Source: Phalacrocorax aristotelis
Taxonomy: Eukaryota; Chordata; Aves; Suliformes; Phalacrocoracidae
Direction: 5' to 3'
Assembly: GCF_949628215.1 (NCBI RefSeq)
Contig: NC_134282.1
Span: 21,246,723 to 21,310,722 of the forward strand
DNA length: 64,000 nucleotides
A model generated the notes under the pieces. That model saw only the letters and a program-made list of their open reading frames with translations. It searched no databases and had not been told where the DNA came from. Positions within the stretch are counted from its first letter, which is position 1, and each line of letters begins with the position of its first letter. Of this stretch, positions 49,626 to 63,500 are shown in pieces. A program made the position numbers and the translations under genes.

Positions 49626-51328
49626 GTAAGGAAATCAGAGCTGCAGGGTACAGCAGAGGTTGTTCTGGAGCTCAAATGTTCCCCTACAATCTGAGATGAA
49701 TTTTTGGTTCTCAGCAGTAGGCGCTAAGAATGAATAATATTATTATTGTATATACACTATGACACTGTGGTATAAGTGAAAAGGCATTAAAACTGCATTC
49801 GCAGATAGTAAATCGGGCTTGCTGTCTTTCTGTGAGCTGTTCCGAGTAGTTTTATATAAATCAGAGTTGACAGATTTTTAAGGAGACTTATAGTAAAACA
49901 TATGCCATGAACTTAATGGGCTGTTTATAATGAATTAATGTGCTGATTGCAAGGGTAGGTAGGAATTCACTGAATTGATGAATACACCAAGTACCCACTG
50001 CATTCTCTTTGCCTCACAGTAGCTGGAAAAGACAACTTTTTACACCGGATCTTTTAGTTTATTATTTTATCTGTAGCTTCTAATGAACATATATGCCCTA
50101 TATATCTTTTATTCAAAGACCTGCTCTCTTTGAGACTGAGACTGCTGCTTAGGCATGTATTTGTATAACAGCCCTCTTCCTTCTCCATACAGGGCGAGCT
50201 GCACATGAATTAAAAATAACATCCTTAAGTGCAAGATCTCCTCTGTGTATGTGCATACGCACATAAGGGAAAGCAAGCGGGCTGACCCCATTACTTCATT
50301 GACAGAGCGTAGGCTGATGCAAGAGAGCAAGTATCAGCAACTAATCTATTCTGCTACCTAAAATAACAATGTAGTAAATAGAGTATAGAAAAGCAAGACT
50401 GCAGGGTTAGCAGCTACGATTCTACTTATACATCATGCGTTGGTATTCAGAGATACGAGACACTGACTCACTTTGACTCAGCCTGAAGAAGCACCTCCAT
50501 TCTGCACTTAACTCGAACAAGCAGCTCTGACAGAGTCCCTGACAGCCTGACCGAGCTTACCTATTCATAAAACTTTAATGAAAAATTGTTAGATGTCTCC
50601 CTGTTTTGCAGTGTTCTGCCAAGATGCCAAGATGACACTTCAGCTGGTCTCCTAGCACTTTAATGCACGTTTGTGTCATATATTGACACTTTTTTTTTCC
50701 TCTCTCCTGTTTTTTGACAAAGCAGTATTTTGCTCAGTATTTACGCAGACTTACAAAGGGTTTGTTAGAATATTAATAGGATTCCCAGGTTGACCAGAGA
50801 AACATTTAAACAATTGTACTTCTTGCTCTAGTTCTACCAAGCACAGAACAGGTAACAGCAAAGCTTCTTATTTGGAAGGAGGGTAGGGTGACGGGGTTAG
50901 AGGAGCTTCTAGGAGCTGGCTACTCAGCTGCCACTGAAGTCAAACCAAACTGTTAGATTCCTTTTCAAAATACTTCTGTAGCTTGTTTTTGAGCAGATGT
51001 ATCAAGAGTTTGCTTTAGTAAGTTAATAAGTAATTAGTACTGAAAATACTTGCAAGTGTTTTATATTCTGTACCGTAGCATTTCAGTGATGTATGGCTGG
51101 CTTCAGGAAACTGGAAAAAAAATCTCCAAGAATAATCCTAACACAGTGAAGAAGTTATTTGTATATACTAGTGCTGTTTAGTATTCCTGATGCTGTGGGA
51201 TTTGTAATGCCCATTCAAAATCCCTGCATTCCCATTACATTACTCCACAATGCATTTAGTGTAAAGGATGGATTATGCCCTGTCATATGCAATATATTAC
51301 AAGCAGTTTGTGGCTTTTGGCTGTAGAC

Positions 51329-51345
51329 AAAAAAAAAAAAAAAAA
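51329..51345 (+). repeat. A17 homopolymer
   Basis: Seventeen consecutive A bases. No flanking target-site duplication or retroposed gene was seen. Confidence 0.9.
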
Positions 51346-51555
51346 GGTATCTACTAATTTTACCAGTGGTTTAGAAACTCTCCTGGGATGGCACGTAGGT
51401 TCCTTACAGTTCTCCTGACATTGGAATTTAACCTTGGTAACAATGCAGGTGGCTGATACTCTAGTGCCACAGTGAATGCTGTGTCACTGCACCAACTTAC
51501 TTATAAGGCCTGGGCTGCAGAAATGGTTGGAAGATTTTGTTTAGTATTGGGTGGT

Positions 51556-51580
51556 GTTTTGTTTTGTTTTGTTTTGTTTT
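51556..51580 (+). repeat. (GTTTT)5 microsatellite
   Basis: Five perfect GTTTT units. Confidence 0.95.
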
Positions 51581-54500
51581 AACTTGCTTCACAATCTGTC
51601 AATTAAGCATGTGTGAGAGAGAAAATGTCAGCAGATGATGGAGAAAGGTCAATTGATTAATTAAAAAAAAGATCCTGTAACATCTTCAGAGGCTGCAGCA
51701 TACTGAAATAATTCAGAAGAACAGTGCAAGTTGCTTCAGAGGTTTTAAATCAGGACATTACACGTGGCATGGATTTTTAGATGTATCTTTATGGAGCACG
51801 CTTTTTTATTGCCTGTGCCAAATTAGAATTTGTACAGTGAGAAATGGGTTTATCCTGTGACTCCGATTTAGAAAGATCCTAGATACTTTCTCTGTATGTG
51901 ATCTTAAGCAAAACTTGAGACTAGTAAGCAACACAGTGTGAAGGCAGGGGTTTATTCCTTGTGTAACTGATTAAAATGGTTCCAGTGATTATTGGAAAAC
52001 AATACAGGAAAAAAAATGTTTTAAATGAGCAACAACGAACAAACAGACGTGTATTGGGCACATATTTGCCTCTTCCAAAATCACTTTGAAAAATGAAATG
52101 CCTGTACTACAGTCCTCTTTGGTCCATATGTGCAAATCATGGTTATTTAAGCTCCTTCTGTTCTACCAACACCTAAGTGCCCTGTGATTTGACCTTAAGG
52201 TCAGAGCCTTTTTGCCTTTATAGCAACACCTGTGAAAAAAGTACAGATGCTAGAAAATACGGGTGAAATTGTGATGTTCCCCTGGCCTTTGCACTACGCT
52301 TTGGTGTAATCTGAGCTGGGTAATAAAGGGAGAAGAGCTGTTTAGAGCAGCCTTAAGGAAGAGAAGGGTTTGAGTGACTGAATTCAAGGATTTCAACACA
52401 CATTTGGCACTCAATGCTTTCATTTTCTTAAAGTTACTAATGGAATAATTTTTTTATTACCACTAAATATACAAAATTATAAAGTTTTAAAGACAGAACT
52501 CTGAAATGCTACCCACTGATCTAAAATGCATACAGTGGAATTCTTTTAAATATTTCAGTGAACCCTACAATTACTGGCCTCGAAAAGCATTTTGGCTTTT
52601 TCTTTGTTTTATAGCATAGGCATCCGTAATCAAACATAGATTGAAAAGAGTGCAATTATTGCATCAATCTTCAAATCTGAGTGTGCTCCATAATAAAAAC
52701 ATTTGCATAAAACTCTTGAAATTTTAGCCAGTTCCATACCATTAGTAAAATTTAAAGATCAGTATGGATGCATATGATTCGGAGGTAAACAAAATAAAAA
52801 TCAGATTTTTTTAAACAATAAAAATACAGGTTAAAAGACCCAACTAGTCATATATTGTCAGGTAATTGTATTTAATAAAATTATTCATTTTTGAGTTCAC
52901 TTTCATTGGTTTGTATTCCCTTGAATTGAAAATTAGGAAGCATTCTGATAATTATATTGGAAGATATTCTTAATTTCAAGTTTTAATCTCTGTAGGAATG
53001 TGTGTTTTCAGTAACATTTTGGTCATCTTGTGCTTCTAGATGACCATCTGTGATGACTATTTTCTTCCAGAAATCAGGACCATGATCACAGGAGGTGATG
53101 TTAATCATGGGATTTGGGTCCATAGTAAAGTCCTTCGTAAGCTAAAAAGAATTTTTAAAAAGGGCTTAGTAAATAGTGACAGGGGATTCTATACTGAAGT
53201 CTTCAAAGGAGTGGTGTGAGGTGTAAGGTGTAATTATCCTCGCTCGCATGATAACATTTAGGATGACTGGTCCTTACTTAAGGAAAGAAACCCTGGTTTT
53301 GCAGTACCTTCTGAGAGTCTCTGTACTTTGCAAATGGAAGTTAATTGGGCACAAACTGTTTTAAAAGGGAAAATAATATCCATATTTTATGAAAATGAAG
53401 CAATTTGACAGGTTCACAGAAAATCTTTATGGTAAATCTGTGCATCAATATTGCTTTGCTGTCTGCCCCACTGCCTTCCAGGGCAAAATTGATATTTGAA
53501 GAAATAGCATTCATTCATGTGAAAATAAACAGTCCCTGAAGCGTGCGAGCTTGTGAAATTAGCTACTTTTTAGTACATTATTGATTCTTCTGAATTCCAG
53601 ATAACTCTTGATTTTTATTTTTTTTTTTAAAGTAAGTATTCATGCCATTCATTCTTTTAAGGTAATCAACAGCTTAGTAAAGCTGGGAAGTCAGCCCATT
53701 TGTGTTCAAAATAAATGTGTACTTAATAAATGCATACTAAGTCTTGTTTCCTTCAGTAACCGACAGTTGTCTTCCAGGAAAAAAAAAAAAAAAAGGAAAT
53801 TGCACTCCCTTCTTTTTACTGCCCTTATTTAATTAAATGAAAGGTGTGGTAAAGTGTAGAAAATTTTAATTCCACAGTAAATCACAGTAATAGTTTCTCA
53901 TTTAGTAAGGCTTAGCTGTGAAATTAGAGGTGTAATAGTTACCTCCATAACTAAGAACATCAGTAAACATTTGCTTTTATGATGATAATTATACAACAAA
54001 CAACTTTAAAAGATTTAGACTGTGAACCTCAATTCACAAGACACGAGGCGGGAAGTCTGGGACTAATTCCGAATTACATGTATAGAATTGAACCCCAGCA
54101 TCTATCTCTGGTAATCAGTTTAAATTGGGAGACCGTAATATACATAGATGTTTAGTACCCTTGCTGAACTTGGCATTATTAATACCTGTTTTATTTTAAG
54201 GAACTGGAGCTTGATTCCTCTTAATGGCAAACCTGGCCTTTCAGTTGCCTGACTTGGCAGCCATTGCATCATTCATGAATGTCAATAATTGTCTATTTAC
54301 TCATAAATAACTAAAGGAAATGAGCCAATTTTACTGTGAAGCCTCCAAGAATAATTTGTGACATACTAGAAGATGTCAATTCTTAATCCATTTCTTTGGT
54401 ATTCAAAAACAGATACTTTATAGGTGCAGTTGCATACTTGTATTTATCTACCAAATTTGTTATTTGAAAGACTATAATCAGATTTGACAACATCTGTTTC

Positions 54501-57500
54501 CAATAAAAACATATCAGCTAGTAATCAGCTGTATTCAGGTCCTCTGAATTTCACATTTGCCAATTCCCAAATAATTTTTTTCTCACCCGGGATCAGTCTA
54601 GATCACCCATCCACCTTGGAGTACCGGCACCACATTAACATTTTTCTAGTACTATAGAATTCCCTGTATTGTTACTGTCAGTTAACAGTGGCAGGCAGGA
54701 TATTTGCTTTGAGAGCTACACCAGAATTTTGGTGCCTGAGACTCCTACCATCTCAGAAACATCCTAGTCCCGGTAGATGTAACTGAATATATTCTTCATT
54801 TTTTTAGTGAACTGGAAGACACCTTATTATATTCAAGAATACCCTTTTTCCCCTGGGTGAAAAGAAATATTTATTAAAAAGTTCCACATTTCTAACATTA
54901 AAAAGTTAACCAGTCTTGTTAGCAGGTGAAAGTACTCTACCTACAATTGGTTTCCAATATTCTCAAAAATCTGTCTAATGCTGTCTTTACTGCTGCCAGT
55001 CATTAATCTTTCCTAATTTAATCGGTTTCCATGATTAATTTTGAGCCACTGTTATTAATTACATTTTATGAAGTGCAATTCATTTCTCATTTTTGTCTGT
55101 AAGTAGCTTTTCTGATTTTGACCACTTCCACTTCAGCACTAAATATGGGCAGCGTTTTAGCCGAAAATGTTGCCAGTTTTTGTTGTGAAACTAGTACTAC
55201 TCATTTGTCGTTCTTGAAGATCTCCCACTCCTATCACTCCTATTTTTCTGTTTATTTTCCCTCCCCACCACCACCCCAGTCAGCTTCGTGAATTAACAAC
55301 ACTAAGAAGTAAGGATTTTTTAAAAAAATCTGACTGATTTTAGTACTTTTAAATGTATTACCCTAATTCTGCAAGGGGTTTCAGGAGTTCCAGTGCTTAT
55401 CATTACAATGGCTTAATTATAAGACGTCTTGCAAAACTGCATGTTTGTCACTAGTGCTTGTGGCTTTTCCAGCATTGGCCACTGCTTTGAGATCTAGTGA
55501 ATTACTAATTAATTTCTCATGTTTTTCTATTGAGCAATTTCCCCTGCAGCATCAAGGGAGCTTAGTTAATTTCATTTTGAGTTGTTAGAACTGTAGTTCC
55601 TCACTTATCTAATAAAATGGGTGTGGCTGCTCACGTAATGTCCCTTTAATTGACTATTATGTCTGCTCTTTACTTCCTTCCTGTAAATACAGGACTTCAG
55701 ATTTATAGGAACTAAATCCCTACAAACTTAGGCCAAGTTTATTTCTGTCTTATCAAGTATCTTCCCACACCAATGGTGATGCCTCAAATTTGGTTGTAAC
55801 CATTTTAACATCCAAGGAGGTGCCTGGCAAAGATATGAACCAGGCAAGTCACTTACATTATTTAATTGGCCAAAGACGGAGTCTACAGTGTCTGGAGTTT
55901 CTCCAGATACACCTGATTTATCAAAATTTGACAGCACAGTGTACCACAGGACATCTCAGAGGTGTCTTGCTGTTACAAGTGATGCAGTTATGCCAAGCAA
56001 CACTGAAACAGTTTGTGGCAAAACCCATAGTTTGTTTCTGGAAGTAAGTCTCATTTCATTAGCTCTCTGTTATACAGTTGATCTTTATTATGAAAAAAGA
56101 GGCTATCAGAAGTGAGTCTGAGGAGGGCTTTTTCCATTCCTGTGGTCATTTCAGTTCCTCCTCCGAAAGGTTTTTTTTTATGTTCCTTCCCAACACCCTT
56201 CAAATATAATCTGTTTTCACAAACCTCATCCAAAAAAACAAAAAAGATATATCAGGTAGTGGAAAAGTACATTATTTTAGCACTGCACAGGATAATAAAA
56301 GGTTTGACAGGCTTAGACTTCCATGTCTTTTAAACTTTCATCACCAAATTATGTTTGACACGCTTTTTGCCCACATATGAAATTAAGAAGTTCAATAAAA
56401 GAACAAAGACCATATTTGTTTCTCAAATTCAGAGTATTATTTCAGAAGAGAAACTCCTTTGAATTGACTCATTTAGAAGTATGTTTCCTATCGTATAATA
56501 GTGGGAGGAAAAATCTATGGTAACTGCAAAAATATTTTAGGGAGGGGCATCAAATCAACTTGTAAAGACACACAAGCTAACTTCTCATATTCCTCTTCTT
56601 GCAAGTACAAACTAATGAAGATTACAATGTTTTTCTTCCCATTACATTTTATTCTGACAGATTAGGGATGCCTCAAGAAGTAGTATGTATTAGAAAGCAG
56701 TAGATAGCAAAGAAATGGTGAGCTAGTGCAGAATGAACCCAGTACATGTGCCGGGCACAGATCTTCCTTCTTTGGGTCCAGAAGACATATAGCCATATCT
56801 GTTGTAGACCCAGCTTTGTTCTGGGCTGGGCTGGCTCACATTCGGCCAGTTCAAGCATTTATGTTCCTAGTGGTGCAGCCATGTGCTTTGGCCACAGGGC
56901 GTTGGTTTGCAACAGAAATCTTAGTTGCTAAAGTGATTAACGGTTCCAGTGACTGCTGAGATTCATCGTTTAATTATGTATTATTCCATGCTAGTTTGTC
57001 GAGTCATGTTCTAAAAGGCATGAAATGTGGTAGCTGTGAAAACATAACATCAGGTGGCTGTTATTTGTCTCAGCAAGTAATGTCAAGTCATTGGGAGGGG
57101 AGGACAGCTTGGTCTAGGAGGTGAAGTGAATAAACAACATGTAAACTAAATACGACATACTAAAGTAGACTCTCAGACTGACTTAGTGCTGGTTTTTGTT
57201 ATTCTCTAACGCTTGTATGAAAGCAGAGCCTAAAAGCTAAAACCTGCTGCCTTACTGTGCGTACACAGAGTGTGTTATACCCACTACCATGAAGAATATG
57301 GTTTATTGTTTCCTAGTTTCAGACAGATTCTGATGTTTGCAAGGATTAATTATTCCTTTAGATATCTAAAGAGGGGTAAAAACAGTCATAGAACAGTAAG
57401 AAATGAAGTTTTTTAATATTCAAAGCTTTGTGTTCTCTAACTCAAGTGAAGTAGCAAGACATCTTAAAGCTTTATTTGGGATTAGGAATTCTGTAATTTT

Positions 57501-60500
57501 ATAAAGAGCTGCGACAGTATCGGCTTAGGTTTGTGACCTTTAGACAGGATGAAGTATAACATTTCAGAATAGTCTGGATAAATCAGATAAAACTGGACTA
57601 AAAGCAAAGATTAGCTGCACTGTAGAGTTACCGTTACATAAGTAAAGTTCAGTGTATAATTGCTGTTTCACATAAATGCAAATTTATTGAGCTTTATACA
57701 CAAATACGGATTTCTAGAAAAATACACGGAATTTGATAGATTTCTTTCAAGGTTTCCTACTTAAGTTTTCTGTACACATTATTTAAGTGACCACCCTGAT
57801 ATTCCAGCACTGAATACACGAAATCCTGTTACCCAGATCAGTGACCCAAAATGCCTTAGCCTCAGCATCCACCCAAATATTGCCTTCCATTAGGAAAGGC
57901 AGGAACACAGAGCTTTTACCCAAATAACCTTAAGTGTCTGACACTGCTGTAATCCTGAGAATAACACAGGGAAATAGAGAGAAGCTCCAAACCTATTACA
58001 TTCTTGAACAACTTCCTGACATCCAGCAACACCAAACATTCTCTCTTAAAGCTCCTGGGACACTCTACAGCAAGAATGAAAAATAAACCTAGCCTAAAAG
58101 TCTGCATTGGTCTCTGTTCTCAAGGCAAATGAAGGAAAGAGATTGCTAGCTATACCAATCCCCCAGTCATCACTGCAATACACTTCAACGTGGCCAGCAA
58201 CAGCTGACTCTGGACCCAAGCAGTGTTACTATTATTTCCACACTGGTTACAATGTATTGAAAATTTGTGTTTGTAAAACAATATCATTGATCCCTAAATA
58301 GTCTTTAATATGGTCAAATACAGAAGAGAATATATTCAGTTCTAGAGCTGTATATGAAGGTTCTTATAATATAGAAGAGTTAGTTTTTCCTCACACCCTC
58401 CCTAGGATACAAGTTAATTAAAATGCAGCCATTGACTTAGCTGTAACACGAGAAGATGATTAGTTGACTGGCCACTGCAAATTTGTGGATGATTCTCTGT
58501 ATTCCCTAGCCTCATTGCCTGCACAGGGACTCTTAATATACAGCTCTGGTTTTGGATATCCAGTGTACTAGTCCAAGTAAATAATTTGATTGTCCCTTCA
58601 CCCTCTTCTGCTATGCCCTGTATGTGGAGGCTTTTCAAAAAACTGAGGAAGAAACCAAAATTAAATATGTCTTTTAGACAGAGGACATATTCATTCATAT
58701 AATACAGATATTTCTTTTGTCATCTTTTCAAGCACTAATTATTTTCTTGGGGGGAATAAATCTAAGGCACTTACCTTAAATTTGATTGTACTGATTTGAA
58801 TTTCCTGATGTGTTAATACAGTTAGGTGTGATCTGGGGAGTGGATGTTGTTCTGGCACAAACCAGGAAACTGACGTTAATAAATATCCCACTGATCCCAA
58901 CATATGGTTTTTCTGGGCATGAGAGTATAGGCGGGAAAACTGCTGACAACGTGCAACTTAAAAGAGCAACTGGTCTCTTAATATGTTCTAAAAATCATGC
59001 AAGTTTTGAGATGTCTGTGGTTTTAAAAATTAGCTGAAGGTAAATCATCCCATGACGAGACTGGATTTTGAGGGTGCTGTTGCTTTGCAGAAGGTTCTGG
59101 GAGCCTGACTGCACTGCATACATGGGCAAGAAAAGGCAGTTAGTTGCCTTTTAAAATACTGACTGGTCTGATAGTGTCCTGTGACTTTGCATTTGGGCGT
59201 ATCTGCTAAAAGAAGGAATTCATCAAAATTGTGAAGAACCTGATCCTAAAAAGAAAAACAATACCTAGCCTCACAAAACTAAATTCCATCCAATGTAGCA
59301 CAGGTAAAATACTTCACCAGGTGAGTCGGGATGAAGTAGTGAAAGGGCAGCTGGAGTGACTAAGGGAATAGAGAATTAAGATGAAAGACTTCGGAGGCCA
59401 GATGAGCTCTGCTTTATCACCTTCTTAAGCTTCAGCTTCCGATGTTCCTTCAAATTATAGGAACAAATGAGTGGGTTTGAAGGCTTAGTGCAACTGTAGG
59501 CCTATAATACTGCTTTAATCTATTTCTTTTTGAAAAGGAGGGAGAGTAAGGTAGAGAAAAGAAACTGTGCAAGGTGTTTGACAACAAAGAGTGCAGGGAA
59601 CTCAGAGCTCTTTGAGGGTCAATTAGCCAGAAAATGCGCTAAAGACTACATGCTCCACTGGATTATTGGCCAAAGAATTACCCCAAAGCAATCAAAGTGG
59701 CCCTGTTGCCTGAATACACAGAGGCAATTACAGATTTTTGAGGACATGCTACAGAAGCTTTAATTAAAGGTATTATTTCTACATCACTGAACATTGGAAA
59801 TTCTTACTTGCAGCCACGAGAAGTAGCTTTTGTCTTTTGCTTGCGTGTCGTATGTCAGCATAAGACATGGCTGGCTTTGGTATCTCTTCTTTAGGAATGC
59901 ATATTGTGTTTCACCCCACCCCTTCTCATAACTACCAGTTACAATGTTGACATATTAAGAGGTAGATTTCCATTGCTAGACCTTCTGGCTTCCTCTGGCA
60001 CTGTATAGGTCTCTATCAGCAAGGACAACACAATCTCTGACTAGATTTCAAGGTGAATTTTATGAAGTACTATTTGTGTGCAGAGCAGAAAGGATTAACT
60101 TTATCAAGAGTGATAAATCTGTTATCCTTAAAAGGTATGATACAGTAAACTACATTTTTAAAATTAATTTTGGCGCTCAATATACTTGATGGTCCAACGA
60201 ACCAGACCTACAAGAGCAGCCTTTCAATATAATTGCACTATCAGCAAACACAGTCCCTTCCTGGCACACCCACTGATAATGGTGCCTCCAGGTGTGCTTT
60301 GGTGACTGCTTCTTGACTAGTTAAAGCTTTCTTCAAGAAGACCATGCTTTTCACAACCATAGCATTCTTGATGATATTACACACAGGTAGGACAATCTCT
60401 GTTGTCAACTTTGAACTCCCGCTCAAAATCTGCAGGTCACAGCTACTAACTTTTCCAGGAAGGCACCCTTTGGACTCCTTTTGGCATCAAGACTTTACTG

Positions 60501-63500
60501 AAGCTTAAGAGCACTGGGCTTCAGCTTATGGTGTTATATATTCAAACAAGACGGGTGCATTTTTTGCTGATTCCCCATATGTACAAGGAGCATAGACATG
60601 TCTTTCATACAGCCTTGATTCACACTCTAAATTTTTGTGCTTTATTTCGAGTTGACGTGATAGTCCAGTCCGTAACACAACCTTTGCTACAAATCCAAAA
60701 CACCATTGCTATCTATTTAATAATATAAGAAACACACAAATCAGGGGGAAAAAAATCCTTGCTTTTGTTTCCTGGTTCTTTTAATGAAATCATTAGTTTA
60801 GCTGTCCTGCTCTGTAGGTTGCTCAGGCCCTCCTGCAACTCATGGCTTGTCTTCAGCACAGTGAGTTTCCTCCAGCTCAGGTCTCCTTTTCTCGTTGTGG
60901 TTAGTCCCTCAGTAAAAGCACTCCTCCCGGCTGCAAAATGCTCCTTTCGGTTTTCCCCCCTTTCTGCTCAGGTTTTTAATGTTTTGTCTGAGTTTTTTTT
61001 TCCTTTATGTGCTTCCCTTCCAATGTCTGAATTTTTTGATCTGAAATTTACAATTGCTCCAAATTCTGATGCCCTGGCAGAGATACATGGACCAACAGCA
61101 CCCAGTATCAGGCATGAGGCAACTTCCTTCCCATACCACATGTGTGGTCAAAGGGAGAGTCACTAAGATGAGGAAGACCTTAGATCGCCCCCCATCTGTG
61201 GGATGCAGTCTGGAGGCCCCTTTGGCAGGCAGGAATATACTTCAATGCATTCTGTAGTGCAGCTGATTATCATAATAATAGTTTCATTATTAACCAGAGT
61301 TCATAAACTCTCTGTAAATCTATTCCTCAGCTCATGTTTCTTTGGTGCAAGAGCCAAGTGTTAGCTGGACAGATGGGGACTCTGAAGCTTTTGACAGCTT
61401 CTTTCATTTTTATTTGCTTATTGTCTGATCTCTCCAGTCACAGAATTACACCCTGAAAGTGCCATGTCTGCAAAGCACCAGGCACGCTGGCGGTTGCGCT
61501 GTGAAGTAACAAACATTTCAGGGTTAGCTTAACTGTAATGGAGGGGTGATGTGAAGGTCCTGCTTTCTGCACTTTGGGGAGTTAAATGTTCCCACTTAAT
61601 ATTAATTATATACGTACCTCTTCACTGCAAGGCAGCGCAAAGTAAAATAAATAACATCATGGTCCAGCATCAGTTGCTGCATATGACCTGGAGAATGTGG
61701 CTGAATGCCTAATCTGTGGCCTAGCACAGCGTATTCAGAGCCACACTGAATGTATGGTTTCGTGGTAAGGGCTTCAGCCAAAACAACAGCATGTCCCACT
61801 CTCCTCCCCTCTCCAGGTGGAAAGCCACCACCTCCCTTTTCGCAGAGGTGATTCACTGATTCAGTTCACTTGTGTTATGAAGCTGTGCTGGAAGCTCACG
61901 CTAAGAAGGGATAAATTTTAGCAGTGTTAAGATTCTAGCTAACATAACTCTTTGCTTTATGCCATAATCAGTAAGCCATTTCATAGTTTCCGATATAGTG
62001 TCATGAATTGCCATCAGTTTTCAAAATTTATCACAAATGCGTATTATTTAGTTAAATGCAAAGGAACTTCTACTGAAGTTAGCCTTGTAGTGAGGGTCAG
62101 TAGTGGTAGATGTGAGGGTCGGGTAAGGCTTCAAGTTCCTCTGCGCCTGTCAACCTCTGCCTAACTTCTGACTGGGAGACCAACAACTGGTGATGCCTGG
62201 ATAGCAGAGCATTTCTTGTGCCTGAAAACACAAAACTGTTCACACAATGGGAAGTGGCATGGATCCTGGAAACTGCCTTTGGTAGATTGAATGAGTGCAG
62301 TGTTATTTTAGACCCCGTGCAGATGTCTACAAGAAGTTTAAAAACAGTTAAGTCCCATGATATAATTGGGGCTAGATGTGCAAGAAGATAAAGTAACTTT
62401 CCCAAGGTTACACACAAGGCAGCTCAGAAGAGGCAAGTCAGACTCACAGCTTTCTAACTAACCATATTGTCAAAGCTCTTTTTTCCCTATATTTTATAGT
62501 GGGGTACCATGCCAACATTATTAACTCCTGCTTGGTTCTTGCTCTTGTGCCAGTTTAAGTTCACAGTCAAGTTTCTAAAAGAATGTCACTGTGTGCTGCT
62601 CACATCCTTGGTACAATACCATCTTTATTCACAGATAGGAAAGTCTTTACCACTAACTACAAGGGTACTTTATTTTTAGGGTATGTTTTCACCCACAATC
62701 TGCAGAGTGATCTATATGTGTGGCATTTGTTTCTTTTCTAAATTTGTTTCGTCAAGTTCTATTTTAACTCTTGTTTTGAAGAGTGCAGCTTGGCAGTGGC
62801 AAGTGCCTGTTTGGCTAGAGTCATGTGCCAGTAACATAATTTCACTTTTGTATGTCCCCCATAAGTAGTTGGTTTGCGCTCGTAGCTAAGACTGGAACTG
62901 GAGGATTTAAAAGATACTGGTTCTGAATATTTTTAAAAACAGCCTTTAGGTAATGTTACTGTGGTCATTTACTGCCGCCATCAGATTTCACAAGGCAGCC
63001 AGAATTGAAATACACATTTAAGTTAATTTGCACTTGCAACAAGTTGGTCAAGAAAAAGAACTAATTGCTGTTCTTATTCTTGTAGCCACAAGTTATGGCT
63101 ACAGACCTCACAGGAGACACTTCTTAAACTATTTCCACTGGGGAGCTGGCAAAGAATGTATCTCTGGGCTTGACCACTAGTGATCAGTGTGTCATGAAAA
63201 TGTTCCTGAGATTTGAGGTTAATTTGGCCCTTTATTGCCTTTTTTAAATAGCTACTTGTAAACACAGTAAAATGTCCTGGGCTGATCTTGAACCTTGAAT
63301 AGCATTTGGAGCAACCAAAGAGTAAGTTGCCATTAGGAGATTCTTGCGCTCCTTTCAGGATGCGGAGGATGCTGAAGGGCTGAGTGCCACGTCGGGAGCA
63401 TGCAGGGAGCAGGACTGGAAGCAGCTCCTCAGCTGTTGTCTTCATATGAGCACAGAAGCAAGTAGAGCAGGGATTTTTCTCATCTGCACCGATGCAACCT

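Noticed and set aside
58800-58830. cctgatgtgttaatacag as a possible piece of the FARSB last exon (HPDV-like)
   Set aside because: Flanking codons do not fit the expected C-terminal sequence and no proper acceptor and phase 1 start precede it.
60400-60425. aactttgaactc as a possible KFEL-like piece of the FARSB last exon
   Set aside because: A stop codon lies just upstream in the relevant frame and surrounding residues do not match.
60759-61166. 135-codon open frame in presumed FARSB intron 16
   Set aside because: No domain or similarity recognised, and no match to the missing FARSB C-terminus.
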